NCBI GenBank assembly: GCA_031292385.1
Contig: JARLHE010000015.1
Coordinates: forward strand, 1 to 64,000
Direction of reading: 5' to 3'
Source of the DNA: Oligoflexia bacterium
Lineage (GTDB): Bacteria > Bdellovibrionota > UBA1018
Length of the DNA stretch: 64,000 bases
Shown: one piece after another, positions 8,140-16,236 of the stretch
Position numbering within the stretch: the stretch's first letter is position 1
How the letters are laid out: every line of letters starts with the position of its first letter
Position numbers and translations under genes: made by a program
Notes under the pieces: model-generated
What the model saw: only the letters and a program-made list of their open reading frames with translations
What the model was told of the DNA's origin: nothing
Database searches by the model: none

Positions 8140-9071
8140 GTTTTGCTTCGATCCAGTTCCGCGATGATCCACTGCTTGAATGCTGCGACCATCGCGGTTT
8201 TCGGATTTTTTTTCGGATACAAGAGATAGTAGCGGTAAGCGCCGGGCACGGTGACGTCGAACAATCGAATCAATCGCTTGTGCTTGAGATGATCGCTCAC
8301 CAGCAGCGAGCGACCGAGCGCGATCCCTTGGCCCAAAACGGCGGCCTGGATCGCGTTCGTGTAGTCGTTGAAGTGCGAGCTTTTCTGCGGCGGTTTTGAC
8401 GGGAGTCCCGCCTTTTTGAACCAGGCTTTCCAGGGCACCGCGTGGTTGAGAAAATGGTACGACTTGATGTCCTGAAGCGTAATTTCGGGATGCGCGGCGA
8501 GGAAATCGGGACTGCAAACCGCGAATGCCTCTTCTTCCATGAGCTTCAGGGCGTGGACGCCTTTCCATTTGCCGTCGCCGTAACGAAAGCTGACATCGGC
8601 ATCTTCGGCATGGCCTTCGCTGAGATCGGGGATGGTCTTGATCGTGAGAATCACTTCTGGATGCTGCTTCCGGAAGCTGGGGAGGCGCGGAATCAGCCAG
8701 TTCTCGGCGATCGCGGTCGCGACCTCGAGCACCAATCGGTGATTATCGGAGTCCGCCTGGGCGTTGGGAAACGTGATCAGCAGTTGGTCGAGCGAGCGGC
8801 GGATTTGGGGCGCAAGCTTCTTTCCAAGCTTCGTCAGCAGCATTTCGTTGCCTTCCCGGTAGAATAGCTCGCCTCCGGTCAGCGATTCCAGCGCCTTGAT
8901 CTGTTGGCTGATCGCGCCGTGGGTAAGCAAAAGCTCCTTGGCGGCAAGTGAAAAGCTTTTGAGCCTCGCAGCCGCCTCGAAAGAACGCAGCGCTTGGGTG
9001 GAGGGCAAATGACCGTAACTGTTGCGCACGGTAAGCGACTTTAGGCTCTGTCGGGCGAATAAACAAGCCAT
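8127..9071 (-). CDS. LysR-family transcriptional regulator (GcvA-like)
   Basis: A 314-residue regulator with an N-terminal winged helix (about 22-80: 'TQALRSFEAAARLKSFSLAAKEL' and 'THGAISQQIKALE') and a LysR substrate-binding domain (about 105-305) containing 'YRYYLLYPKKNP', common in GcvA/AmpR-like members. The first 20 residues extend beyond the usual start, so translation may begin slightly later at a non-ATG codon. It is the last of four co-directional genes, 7 bases after the efflux pump gene, so it probably controls that operon. The effector is unknown. Confidence 0.9.
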   Translation of the reverse strand: MACLFARQSLKSLTVRNSYGHLPSTQALRSFEAAARLKSFSLAAKELLLTHGAISQQIKALESLTGGELFYREGNEMLLTKLGKKLAPQIRRSLDQLLITFPNAQADSDNHRLVLEVATAIAENWLIPRLPSFRKQHPEVILTIKTIPDLSEGHAEDADVSFRYGDGKWKGVHALKLMEEEAFAVCSPDFLAAHPEITLQDIKSYHFLNHAVPWKAWFKKAGLPSKPPQKSSHFNDYTNAIQAAVLGQGIALGRSLLVSDHLKHKRLIRLFDVTVPGAYRYYLLYPKKNPKTAMVAAFKQWIIAELDRSKTQKP

Positions 9072-9078
9072 GTCAAAA

Positions 9079-10713
9079 TCATATTTTTCCGCTCTCGGAT
9101 GCGCCGGTGGCGAGCTCGCGCGACGCCAAGCGACTTTCGAGGCGGCCCGAAAGCGTGGAGCGGCGCAAATCGGAGTGATAGTTCATGTACTTTCTCAGCG
9201 CGATCATTGACGTAACGCCGACTCCATAAACGAGCGCGACTTCCTGGAAACAATCGTTGTACGAAAGCACGTCAATTTGCCCTTTGAACGCGAGATTACT
9301 CACCGCGATCGCCGTTTTGGCTGCTTGGCCTAAGCGGATTCCGTGGCTGGTGAGATTGTGGATGGTTTCAGCGATACGGCTGATGGCGACTGGCGATCCG
9401 AATGACATCCGCGACGCCATGATATTGCGGTAATATTCGGTTCCGTATGCGAGCCGCCAGCTGAGGGAAGCCGTCGCCAGCGAGCCGCCCAGCTGGCGGG
9501 CGAGATTGAACAATCCCGCCCCGTGCGCGACGTGCCGCGAGTTCAGCCGTGAGAACGCGACGATCAAGCTCGGAGCGGCAAGTAGGCCCAGGCCTCCGCC
9601 GCGCAGGACGAGCGGGATCATCAAATCCCCGAGGGCAACCTGATAGGTAATCACCGATAACAAAAGCATGGACGATAATAAGAAAGAGATCCCGGTCCAT
9701 AAAACGATCGACGGGCTGAAGCGCTTGGATTGGACTCCGTAGCCTCCGATGAAGAGCCCGATTACCGCTGCGATGCCGCTGGGCAAAAGGGCGAGCCCGG
9801 TATCGGCCGAGTTGTATTGGAATACTGAGCGCACGAAGTTCGGAAAAAGAAAACCGCTGCCGCTCGTCGCATAGCCCGCCAACAGGCTGATTGAAAGCCC
9901 GTAAACGTATTCGGGCACGAGCAGCACGCGAAAATCGAAAAGTCGGTTGCGGTTTCGCAGCGAGCGCTGCCAGAGCGCGAACGCAAGCGTCGCCAGTCCT
10001 CCCACGATCAGGCAGGCGGTGATCAACGGTTCATCGCCCCAGTTGTAGCGCGTGCCTTGGGTCAGGGCGAATTGCAGGGTAAACGCGGCAAGGCCCAGCA
10101 ACACGACTCCTTTTTGGTCGAACTTCGCGAGCGATCGCGTGGGTGTGTCCCGCCGCAATGATGCGCGTAAAAGATAGAGCGAGAGGGCCCCGATCGGGAC
10201 GTTCTGGAGGAAGACCCAGTGCCACGAAGATCGGTCCGAAATCCAACCCAGGAAAAACGGAAAAACCGTCGTTCCCAGCATATTCGCGAGTGCGAAGAAG
10301 GCCTGCGTGATCCCTTGCCGTTGCAGCGGCAGCTTCAGGAAAAGCACCTGAAGCCCCGTCACGAAAAGCGGCGCGCCGCCCAGGCCCTGGACCGCGCGCC
10401 AAAAGCAAAGCCAGCCGATTTCGTCCTGCAAGGTGCATAAAACGGAGGCGATCGTGACCGTGATGATCGCGCACGCGAGAATGCGCTTGCGCCCCAGGAT
10501 TTCGGAAAGCGTTGGGGCAACCATCAACCCGATCGACCGGCTCGCCAAATAGGCGATATTGATCCAGGCGCGCTCGTCGGGCGTCGCGTGCAGCCGGCCC
10601 GCCATTTCGGGCAGATCCACCGATGTGACCTGCATATTGATGGAGTCCATGCAGGTCGCCAGAACGAGGGATGCGATCAGGGAGTAGGACCTAACGCGTA
10701 TTGATTTTAACAT
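9079..10713 (-). CDS. MFS drug efflux pump, DHA2/EmrB-like, 14 TM
   Basis: Inner-membrane proton antiporter of 544 residues with about 14 hydrophobic segments, the number expected for DHA2. The loop 2-3 motif appears as 'APTLSEILGRKRIL' (about 66-79), and TM1 has 'CMDSINMQVTSVDLPEMAG', a variant of the family's 'LDxTIVNVALP'. It starts 23 bases inside the end of the membrane-fusion gene, so the two are translationally linked. With the upstream fusion protein and TolC-like channel it should form a tripartite pump for toxic amphiphilic compounds; actual substrates cannot be read. Confidence 0.92.
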   Translation of the reverse strand: MLKSIRVRSYSLIASLVLATCMDSINMQVTSVDLPEMAGRLHATPDERAWINIAYLASRSIGLMVAPTLSEILGRKRILACAIITVTIASVLCTLQDEIGWLCFWRAVQGLGGAPLFVTGLQVLFLKLPLQRQGITQAFFALANMLGTTVFPFFLGWISDRSSWHWVFLQNVPIGALSLYLLRASLRRDTPTRSLAKFDQKGVVLLGLAAFTLQFALTQGTRYNWGDEPLITACLIVGGLATLAFALWQRSLRNRNRLFDFRVLLVPEYVYGLSISLLAGYATSGSGFLFPNFVRSVFQYNSADTGLALLPSGIAAVIGLFIGGYGVQSKRFSPSIVLWTGISFLLSSMLLLSVITYQVALGDLMIPLVLRGGGLGLLAAPSLIVAFSRLNSRHVAHGAGLFNLARQLGGSLATASLSWRLAYGTEYYRNIMASRMSFGSPVAISRIAETIHNLTSHGIRLGQAAKTAIAVSNLAFKGQIDVLSYNDCFQEVALVYGVGVTSMIALRKYMNYHSDLRRSTLSGRLESRLASRELATGASESGKI

Positions 10714-11548
10714 AAGCCGATAAGCCCACTTGCAACCGGTCGATATCGTTTTCGCTCAGCTGAAGCAGCTTGATCTTCACGGGAACGCGCTGGACGATCT
10801 TGATGAAATTCCCCGTGGCGTTATCGGGCGGAAGCAAGGTGAAGGTGGCTCCCGTGCTGGTCGCGATGCTTTCGACGACCCCGTTGAACTTTCGGCCGTC
10901 GATAGAGTCGACGGCGACAGTCACGGGATCGCCGAGTCGGACCCGGCCGAGCTGGGTTTCTTTTAGGTTGGCGACAATCCAGCGCTCTCTCTGTACGAAT
11001 CCGATGAGCGGCTGGCCGGCGCCCGCGAACATGCCGACTTCCACGTTCCGTTTGCCGACGGTGCCGTCAGTTGGCGCCTTGACTCCCGTGTATTCAAGAT
11101 CCAACTGGCCTTGCGCGACCTGCGAATGCGCCGCCATGACTTTGTTCCGAAGTTCGTGGAAGGTCGCTTCGGCCGTGTCGAATTGCTGCTGGTTGATCGC
11201 GCCGCTTCGATAAAGCGCATCGAATTGGTGGTATTTCTTTTCGGCGTCGCGCAGTTTGGCGGTGAGCGCGTCGCGCTCCGCTTCTTGGACGTGGATGGAG
11301 TTCTCGTAATCCCGTGGCTCGATCTCGATGAGGATTTGTCCGGCTTTGACCTTCTCGTCGTCATCGACGTTCATCTTCGTGACCAGGCCCGGCACGCGGG
11401 ACGACAAATAGGTGAAGCGCGCCTGCACGGCCGCGTCGTCCGTGCTCACGTAGAGCCACTCATCGTAGGCGTACCAGGCGCCGGCCAGTGTCCCGGCGAG
11501 AACAAAAGCGGCGAGTCTCAGCTTTTTCCAATCCAGTCCGGTCGTCAT
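10691..11548 (-). CDS. HlyD/EmrA-type membrane fusion protein
   Basis: Periplasmic adaptor of 285 residues, shorter than EmrA (about 390) because its coiled-coil hairpin (about 90-145) is short. One N-terminal anchor helix (about 11-28) is followed by 'VSTDDAAVQARFTYLSSRVPGLV', typical of EmrA-type adaptors. A biotinyl-lipoyl-like half motif is at about 60-80, the second half at about 155-180 ('VKAPTDGTVGKRNVEVGMFA'), then beta-barrel segments. It overlaps the TolC-like gene upstream by 4 bases and the pump gene downstream by 23 bases, which argues for stoichiometric co-production. Confidence 0.93.
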   Translation of the reverse strand: MTTGLDWKKLRLAAFVLAGTLAGAWYAYDEWLYVSTDDAAVQARFTYLSSRVPGLVTKMNVDDDEKVKAGQILIEIEPRDYENSIHVQEAERDALTAKLRDAEKKYHQFDALYRSGAINQQQFDTAEATFHELRNKVMAAHSQVAQGQLDLEYTGVKAPTDGTVGKRNVEVGMFAGAGQPLIGFVQRERWIVANLKETQLGRVRLGDPVTVAVDSIDGRKFNGVVESIATSTGATFTLLPPDNATGNFIKIVQRVPVKIKLLQLSENDIDRLQVGLSAYVKINTR

Positions 11549-12885
11549 CGGATGCGTTTTCCTAAAGCAAGTTCAAGGCGAATCAGCGCCTGTTCGGCGC
11601 TGAGCTGGGCAGCAATCACGCCGGCCCGCGAGCGGAAAAGATCCTGCTCGGCATCCAGGACATCGGTGCTGGTTTGGGTCCCGTTCTCGAGGCCGGTCGT
11701 GGCGATACGCAGGTTTTCCTCGGCGCGTTTGAGATTCACGATCCGGGCCTGAAAGAAATCGGCATTGTATCGGTAGCGGCGTTTCCATTGGTTCAAGTCG
11801 TAGTTTTTCGTCAAGAGCGCCCGATCGAGCTTCTTCTCGGATTGAAGCGTTTGTTCCTCGGAGCTTCCACGGTTGGCCACGGATTTCATTCCGTCGAAGA
11901 GGTTCCACGTCAGAAGAAATGCCGTTTGATAGCTCTGGTTGAACTCGCCGGGCGCGCTGAGCGAGGTGCTCGTATTATTGTACTCCGCCGCTTCGCCGAT
12001 CAGCGAAATCGACGGCAGCCATTCCGAGAGCGTCGCGGAGCGAAGCTCGTCCTGCGCGTCGACGGACTCGCGCAGCGCCTCGATATCGGCGCGTCCGTCG
12101 CCCGCCTCGGGGTTTTCCGGAAGGCCCACGAGAACGCTCTTTGCCGGGACCGGAAGCGCGCCGTCGAGCGGGCGCCGGTCGTCGTTATAGCCCAGTGCCT
12201 GCGCCAGGCGCTGGCGGGAGAGGCGAACATTGTCCTGGCTCTGCATCAAGTTCGAGCGGGCGTCCTCGAGCTGCGCATCGATACGCAGAATGTCGAATTG
12301 CGTGGCCGCGCCTCCCTGGATCAGGTTGCGGACCTGGCGCTGGTGGTCCTCGAGCGTCTTAACGTCCTGTTCCGCGACCGCCTCGAGCAGCTGATCGGCC
12401 AGGGCCTGGCTGAACCGGTCGCGGATCTCCTGGGTCAGCTTGAAAGATTCCCAGCTCTCCGAGAGCGCGGCTTTCTCGTGCAGATGAAGCTCGGCCCGGT
12501 AGTGATGCAGATCCCGGAAACCGTCGAAGAGCGGAACCTTTACCCGAAGACCGGCTTCGGTCAGATTGAAGCGCAGAAGCGCCTTGCCGGCGGATAGATC
12601 CTCGGACACGTCCTCGGCCTCGAACTTATAGGAAAGCGTGTGGCCGGCGAATAGCTCGAGTTTGGGAAGGAATTCGGAGAAAGCGCCAAGCTTATTCCAG
12701 CCGCTTTGACGGACTTCCGAGCGCGAAGCCTGGATCTCGGGCGAATTGTTCAGCCCTTCTTGTTCGGCCTGCTCGAGCGAAAGTTTGCTCAAGTCGGGTG
12801 GCTCGAGGGCGGCGGAACTCGCCGGACCCAGCAAAACCAACACGGTAAGCCAACGCCATCCCAATTTCAGTTTTCGAGCATCCAT
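11545..12885 (-). CDS. TolC-family outer membrane efflux protein
   Basis: First gene of the efflux operon: 446 residues with a signal peptide (about 1-26, ending SSAAL). Two repeats of about 200 residues, rich in long helices and heptad-like Glu/Gln/Ala patterns, match the alpha-barrel of outer membrane factors; 'ATQFDILRIDAQLEDARSN' and 'TSTDVLDAEQDLFRSRAGV' are the usual equivalent helices in the two halves. It forms the trimeric exit duct through periplasm and outer membrane. A perfect inverted repeat lies 73-91 bases upstream of the start (12958-12976). Confidence 0.92.
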   Translation of the reverse strand: MDARKLKLGWRWLTVLVLLGPASSAALEPPDLSKLSLEQAEQEGLNNSPEIQASRSEVRQSGWNKLGAFSEFLPKLELFAGHTLSYKFEAEDVSEDLSAGKALLRFNLTEAGLRVKVPLFDGFRDLHHYRAELHLHEKAALSESWESFKLTQEIRDRFSQALADQLLEAVAEQDVKTLEDHQRQVRNLIQGGAATQFDILRIDAQLEDARSNLMQSQDNVRLSRQRLAQALGYNDDRRPLDGALPVPAKSVLVGLPENPEAGDGRADIEALRESVDAQDELRSATLSEWLPSISLIGEAAEYNNTSTSLSAPGEFNQSYQTAFLLTWNLFDGMKSVANRGSSEEQTLQSEKKLDRALLTKNYDLNQWKRRYRYNADFFQARIVNLKRAEENLRIATTGLENGTQTSTDVLDAEQDLFRSRAGVIAAQLSAEQALIRLELALGKRIR

Positions 12886-12957
12886 AAGCCACGCGTTTCG
12901 TAGCTTTCATTCTCTCAAACTCCGCGGGGCGACTCGAGTCAGTTAAAATTAGAATGC

Positions 12958-12976
12958 TTGTTAGAAAAATTAACAA
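12958..12976. promoter_or_regulatory. Inverted repeat upstream of efflux operon, candidate operator
   Basis: TTGTTA (12958-12963) and TAACAA (12971-12976) form a perfect 6-bp inverted repeat around a 7-base AT-rich spacer, in the only sizeable gap (95 bp) before the four-gene efflux operon. Its place and symmetry suit a regulator site, most simply for the LysR protein at the end of the operon. It could also be read as a weak hairpin after the NHL gene start region, but there is no T tract. Regulator assignment is inference. Confidence 0.4.
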
Positions 12977-12980
12977 CGAA

Positions 12981-15900
12981 TCACAGCCCGCTCGCCACGA
13001 GCACCGCATTGTCGGAAAGGATGTAAAGAAGGCCGTTCACGTAAACGAGTCCGTCGACGCTCCGCAAGCCGCCGGGCAACGTCCCTAGTACCGTTCCTGG
13101 TTGGTTCGGTGTTCCCACCACCGTGGTCACGAAGCCCTCCGGGGTGATCTTGCGGACCACATTGCCGTCGCCGACGAAGAGCGTGCCGGTGGAGAGGTCA
13201 ATCGCGATCGCCGTCGGATCGATAAACGTGGCGGTCGATCCGGGACCGTCTTGGCTGCCGCTGACCCCGGCGGTTCCGGCTAAAGTCGAGACCATTCCTT
13301 CGGGCGTGATCTTTCGGATTGTATAGTTGCCGCTATCGACTACGAAAACGTTGCCGGCAAGATCGACCGTCAGGTCCGCCGGAGTGCCGAACGAAGCGCT
13401 CGTGCCCAAACCGTCCGCGCTGCCGCTGGAACCGGAGCCGGCAAATGTCGTCGTGTAACCCGTTGCCGTGATTTTGCGGATCGTGTTTGAGCCGACGTCG
13501 CTGACATATAGGTTACCAGCACTGTCCGCGGCGATCCCGTAGGGAGCCGCGAAGCCTGCCGTCAATGCCATACCATCCGACGTGCCGCTATGGTGGCCGC
13601 CGGCGAACTGGGAGACGACATCGTCCGCCGTGATTTCGCGGATATCGCCGTTATTCGTATCGGTCACATAGAGATTGCCGCTGGAATCGCTCGTGACTCC
13701 CGAGGTGCCGGAAAGCAAAGCGGACGCGCCAGGTCCGTTCTGAAAACCACTATTCGTCAACGACCCCGCGATCGTCGTCACCACGCCAGCCGGGGTGACC
13801 TTCCGGACGGCGTTTTGGTCGGGGACGTAAACGTTTCCTGAGGCATCGATTGCGAGCGAAGTTCCTTGCGGGGTTCCGAATCCGGCGCCCGCGCCTGCGC
13901 CGTCGGCGCTGGTGCAGTTGCCGGAGCTTCCGGCCAGGGTCGTGACCGTCCCGCCCGGCGTCCCTTTTTGGATCAGGCAATCGTGCGTCTGCACGTAGAT
14001 GTTCCCGGCTGAATCCACGCCGATCGCGTAAGGATTATTGAAGCTGGCCGGATAAGTGCTCACCACCGCCGAGGGGGTCACTTTGCGCACCAGCCCGTTC
14101 ATCATGTCCGTGACGTAGAGATTATCGGAGGGGTCGATGGCCAGACCGTACATGCCTCCGAAGCTCGCCGAAGTGCCCGTGCCGTTCGAGGTGCCGGGGA
14201 TCTGCGCGGTGCCGGCGAACGTCGTCACGACTCCCGAGGGCGTGATCTTGCGGATCGCGAAATTATACGTATCGGCGACGAAGAGATTGCCGTTGGAATC
14301 GACCACGATCCCGTGGGGAAATTCGAATCTCGCCGCCGCGCCCGTGCCGTCCGCGTACCCCGTGACGTTCGGGGTGCCGGCGATGGTCGTGACCTGGCCG
14401 GCGCTGGAAATCTTCCGGACCACGCCGCTAAAGGAATCGACAACGAACGTGTTTCCGTTGGAATCCATCGCGATTCCCGTGGGACCGTTGAAAAATGCCT
14501 GGGTCCCCGCCCCGCCGTCGGCATCCCCGTAAACGCCGTTCCCAGTCAGCGTCGTGACCGAGCCATCCAGGCTCGCTTCCCGGATGAGGTTATTTCCGTT
14601 GTCGGTAATGAACAAATTGCCCGAGCTTCCCACCACAATCCCTACCGGATCGTTGAACGTGGCACTCGAGCCGTATCCATTCGCGGAACCGCCGCTCCCC
14701 GCCGCTCCGGCGATCGTGCTGACGTAGCCCGAAGGAGTGATCTTTCGGATCGTATTGTTATTTTCGTCGGTGACGTATAGGTTGCCCGAGCGATCCGCCG
14801 TAATCCTCTGCGGACCATTGAAAGCGGCGGTGCTCCCTTGTCCGTCGGAAGAGCCCGAGACTTTCGCCGAGCCGGCGAGCGTGGTCACATTCCCCGAAGA
14901 CGTCACCTTCCGGATGCAGGTGTTGGAGCTGTCGACGACGTAGAGGTTTCCGGAGCCATCCAATACAACGCCGTCCGGGTCCGAGAACTTGGCAGCCGAG
15001 CCTTGCCCATCCGCATAACCTGACAATCCCGTTTGACCGGCCAGCGTGCTCACCATGCCCGACGAGGAAATCACTCGGATCATATTGGTGCCGGAGTCGG
15101 TGATGTAAAACGTACCGGCACCGTCGCTGGCGATGCCGGTGGGGAAATCAAAAGTCGCGCTGGTGCCTTGTCCATCGGCCGAGCCTTGCATGCCGGCCGT
15201 GCCCGCGATCGTACTCACTTGGCCCGAGGAGATTTTGCGGACAGTGGCGTTTCCGTGATCCGCAACGTAAAGATTGCCCGACCCATCGACCGTGACTCCC
15301 CACGGATTGTTGAAGGTGGCGCCGGATGCCGCCCCGTCCGTCGACCCTGTCGTGCCGGCGGTGCCCGCGATCGTGCTGACATTGCCGAAGGATGTGATCT
15401 GCCGGATCGTGTTGTTGCGGGTATCGGCCACGTACAGGGTGCCAGAACTATCGACCGCGATTCCGCACGGAAGATAAAAGCTCGCCGCCGCGCCTTGCCC
15501 ATCGGCCGCGCCGACCACGCCCGGCGAACCCGCGAGCGTATGGACGAATCCCGAAGGCGAGATCTTGCGGATCGTGCTCCCGGGGTAAACCAGGTTATGA
15601 TTGCTGTCGACAGTGACGTGATCACCGTCGACGACGTAGAGATTGCCGGAGCTATCGATGGTTATGGCTCGGGGGCCGTTGAAAAGCGCGGCGTTTCCCT
15701 GCCCATCGGCCGAGCCAAAAATGCCGGGCTGGCCCGCGAACGTACTAACTTCGCCGGAAGATGTGATTTTCCGGATAACGCTGTTGTCGTCATCGGCTAC
15801 ATAAAGGTTTCCGGAGCTATCTCGCGCGATCCCAAAGAAGTAACTGAACTTCGCGGCGGCGCCCGTTCCATCAGTATAGCCGTAGCCTCCCGTGTTTCCG

Positions 15901-16070
15901 GCCAGCAGCGAAAGCAGTTGGGGCTCGGAGGGCGAAGAGGTTGGTGGATTCGGCGAAGTAGCTCCCTCTGAAGAAGGGCTGCCGATAATCGTCGGCATGC
16001 ACCCGCTCAATGCCAGGAAGCAGAGCAACGAAGGCAGGAGAACAAGAAGATTATGCCTGAAAGGCATCAC
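12981..16070 (-). CDS. NHL-repeat (beta-propeller) lipoprotein
   Basis: A 1029-residue secreted lipoprotein. The signal ends in a lipobox LSGC (Cys24), followed by a Ser/Pro/Thr-rich linker (to about 50). The rest is 17-18 repeats of about 55 residues with the consensus 'GxADGxGxxAxFxxPxGIxxDSSGNLYVADxxNxxIRKITxxGxVSTxAG', an NHL/SMP-30-like blade. That number would build about three six-bladed propellers. One repeat (about 95-160) carries an extra 12-residue loop, and repeats 11-13 are divergent or short. The second residue is also Met, so ATG 16067 is an alternative start. NHL propellers bind proteins, peptides or glycans; no catalytic residues are evident. AT-rich sequence at 16080-16150 likely holds its promoter. 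Confidence 0.85.
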   Translation of the reverse strand: MMPFRHNLLVLLPSLLCFLALSGCMPTIIGSPSSEGATSPNPPTSSPSEPQLLSLLAGNTGGYGYTDGTGAAAKFSYFFGIARDSSGNLYVADDDNSVIRKITSSGEVSTFAGQPGIFGSADGQGNAALFNGPRAITIDSSGNLYVVDGDHVTVDSNHNLVYPGSTIRKISPSGFVHTLAGSPGVVGAADGQGAAASFYLPCGIAVDSSGTLYVADTRNNTIRQITSFGNVSTIAGTAGTTGSTDGAASGATFNNPWGVTVDGSGNLYVADHGNATVRKISSGQVSTIAGTAGMQGSADGQGTSATFDFPTGIASDGAGTFYITDSGTNMIRVISSSGMVSTLAGQTGLSGYADGQGSAAKFSDPDGVVLDGSGNLYVVDSSNTCIRKVTSSGNVTTLAGSAKVSGSSDGQGSTAAFNGPQRITADRSGNLYVTDENNNTIRKITPSGYVSTIAGAAGSGGSANGYGSSATFNDPVGIVVGSSGNLFITDNGNNLIREASLDGSVTTLTGNGVYGDADGGAGTQAFFNGPTGIAMDSNGNTFVVDSFSGVVRKISSAGQVTTIAGTPNVTGYADGTGAAARFEFPHGIVVDSNGNLFVADTYNFAIRKITPSGVVTTFAGTAQIPGTSNGTGTSASFGGMYGLAIDPSDNLYVTDMMNGLVRKVTPSAVVSTYPASFNNPYAIGVDSAGNIYVQTHDCLIQKGTPGGTVTTLAGSSGNCTSADGAGAGAGFGTPQGTSLAIDASGNVYVPDQNAVRKVTPAGVVTTIAGSLTNSGFQNGPGASALLSGTSGVTSDSSGNLYVTDTNNGDIREITADDVVSQFAGGHHSGTSDGMALTAGFAAPYGIAADSAGNLYVSDVGSNTIRKITATGYTTTFAGSGSSGSADGLGTSASFGTPADLTVDLAGNVFVVDSGNYTIRKITPEGMVSTLAGTAGVSGSQDGPGSTATFIDPTAIAIDLSTGTLFVGDGNVVRKITPEGFVTTVVGTPNQPGTVLGTLPGGLRSVDGLVYVNGLLYILSDNAVLVASGL

Positions 16071-16236
16071 GTGGTGGCTCCCTCAACGTACAGCTAATTA
16101 AATCTATTATTTAATTATTGATAAAAATAGTCAATTATTAAATAAGGTGTTCACTTGCTATCGCGAGGACCACAGCGCGTGTGTCGCAATCGCCACAGGT
16201 GCCTATGTTGGGGGCGGGACATAGCTCAAGGATTGC

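Noticed and set aside
11674-12597. 307-codon frame antisense to the TolC-like gene
   Set aside because: Shadow of a GC-rich coding region; the TolC frame has signal peptide and repeats, this one has neither.
15033-15971. 312-codon frame antisense to the NHL repeats
   Set aside because: The periodicity comes from the NHL repeats on the other strand.
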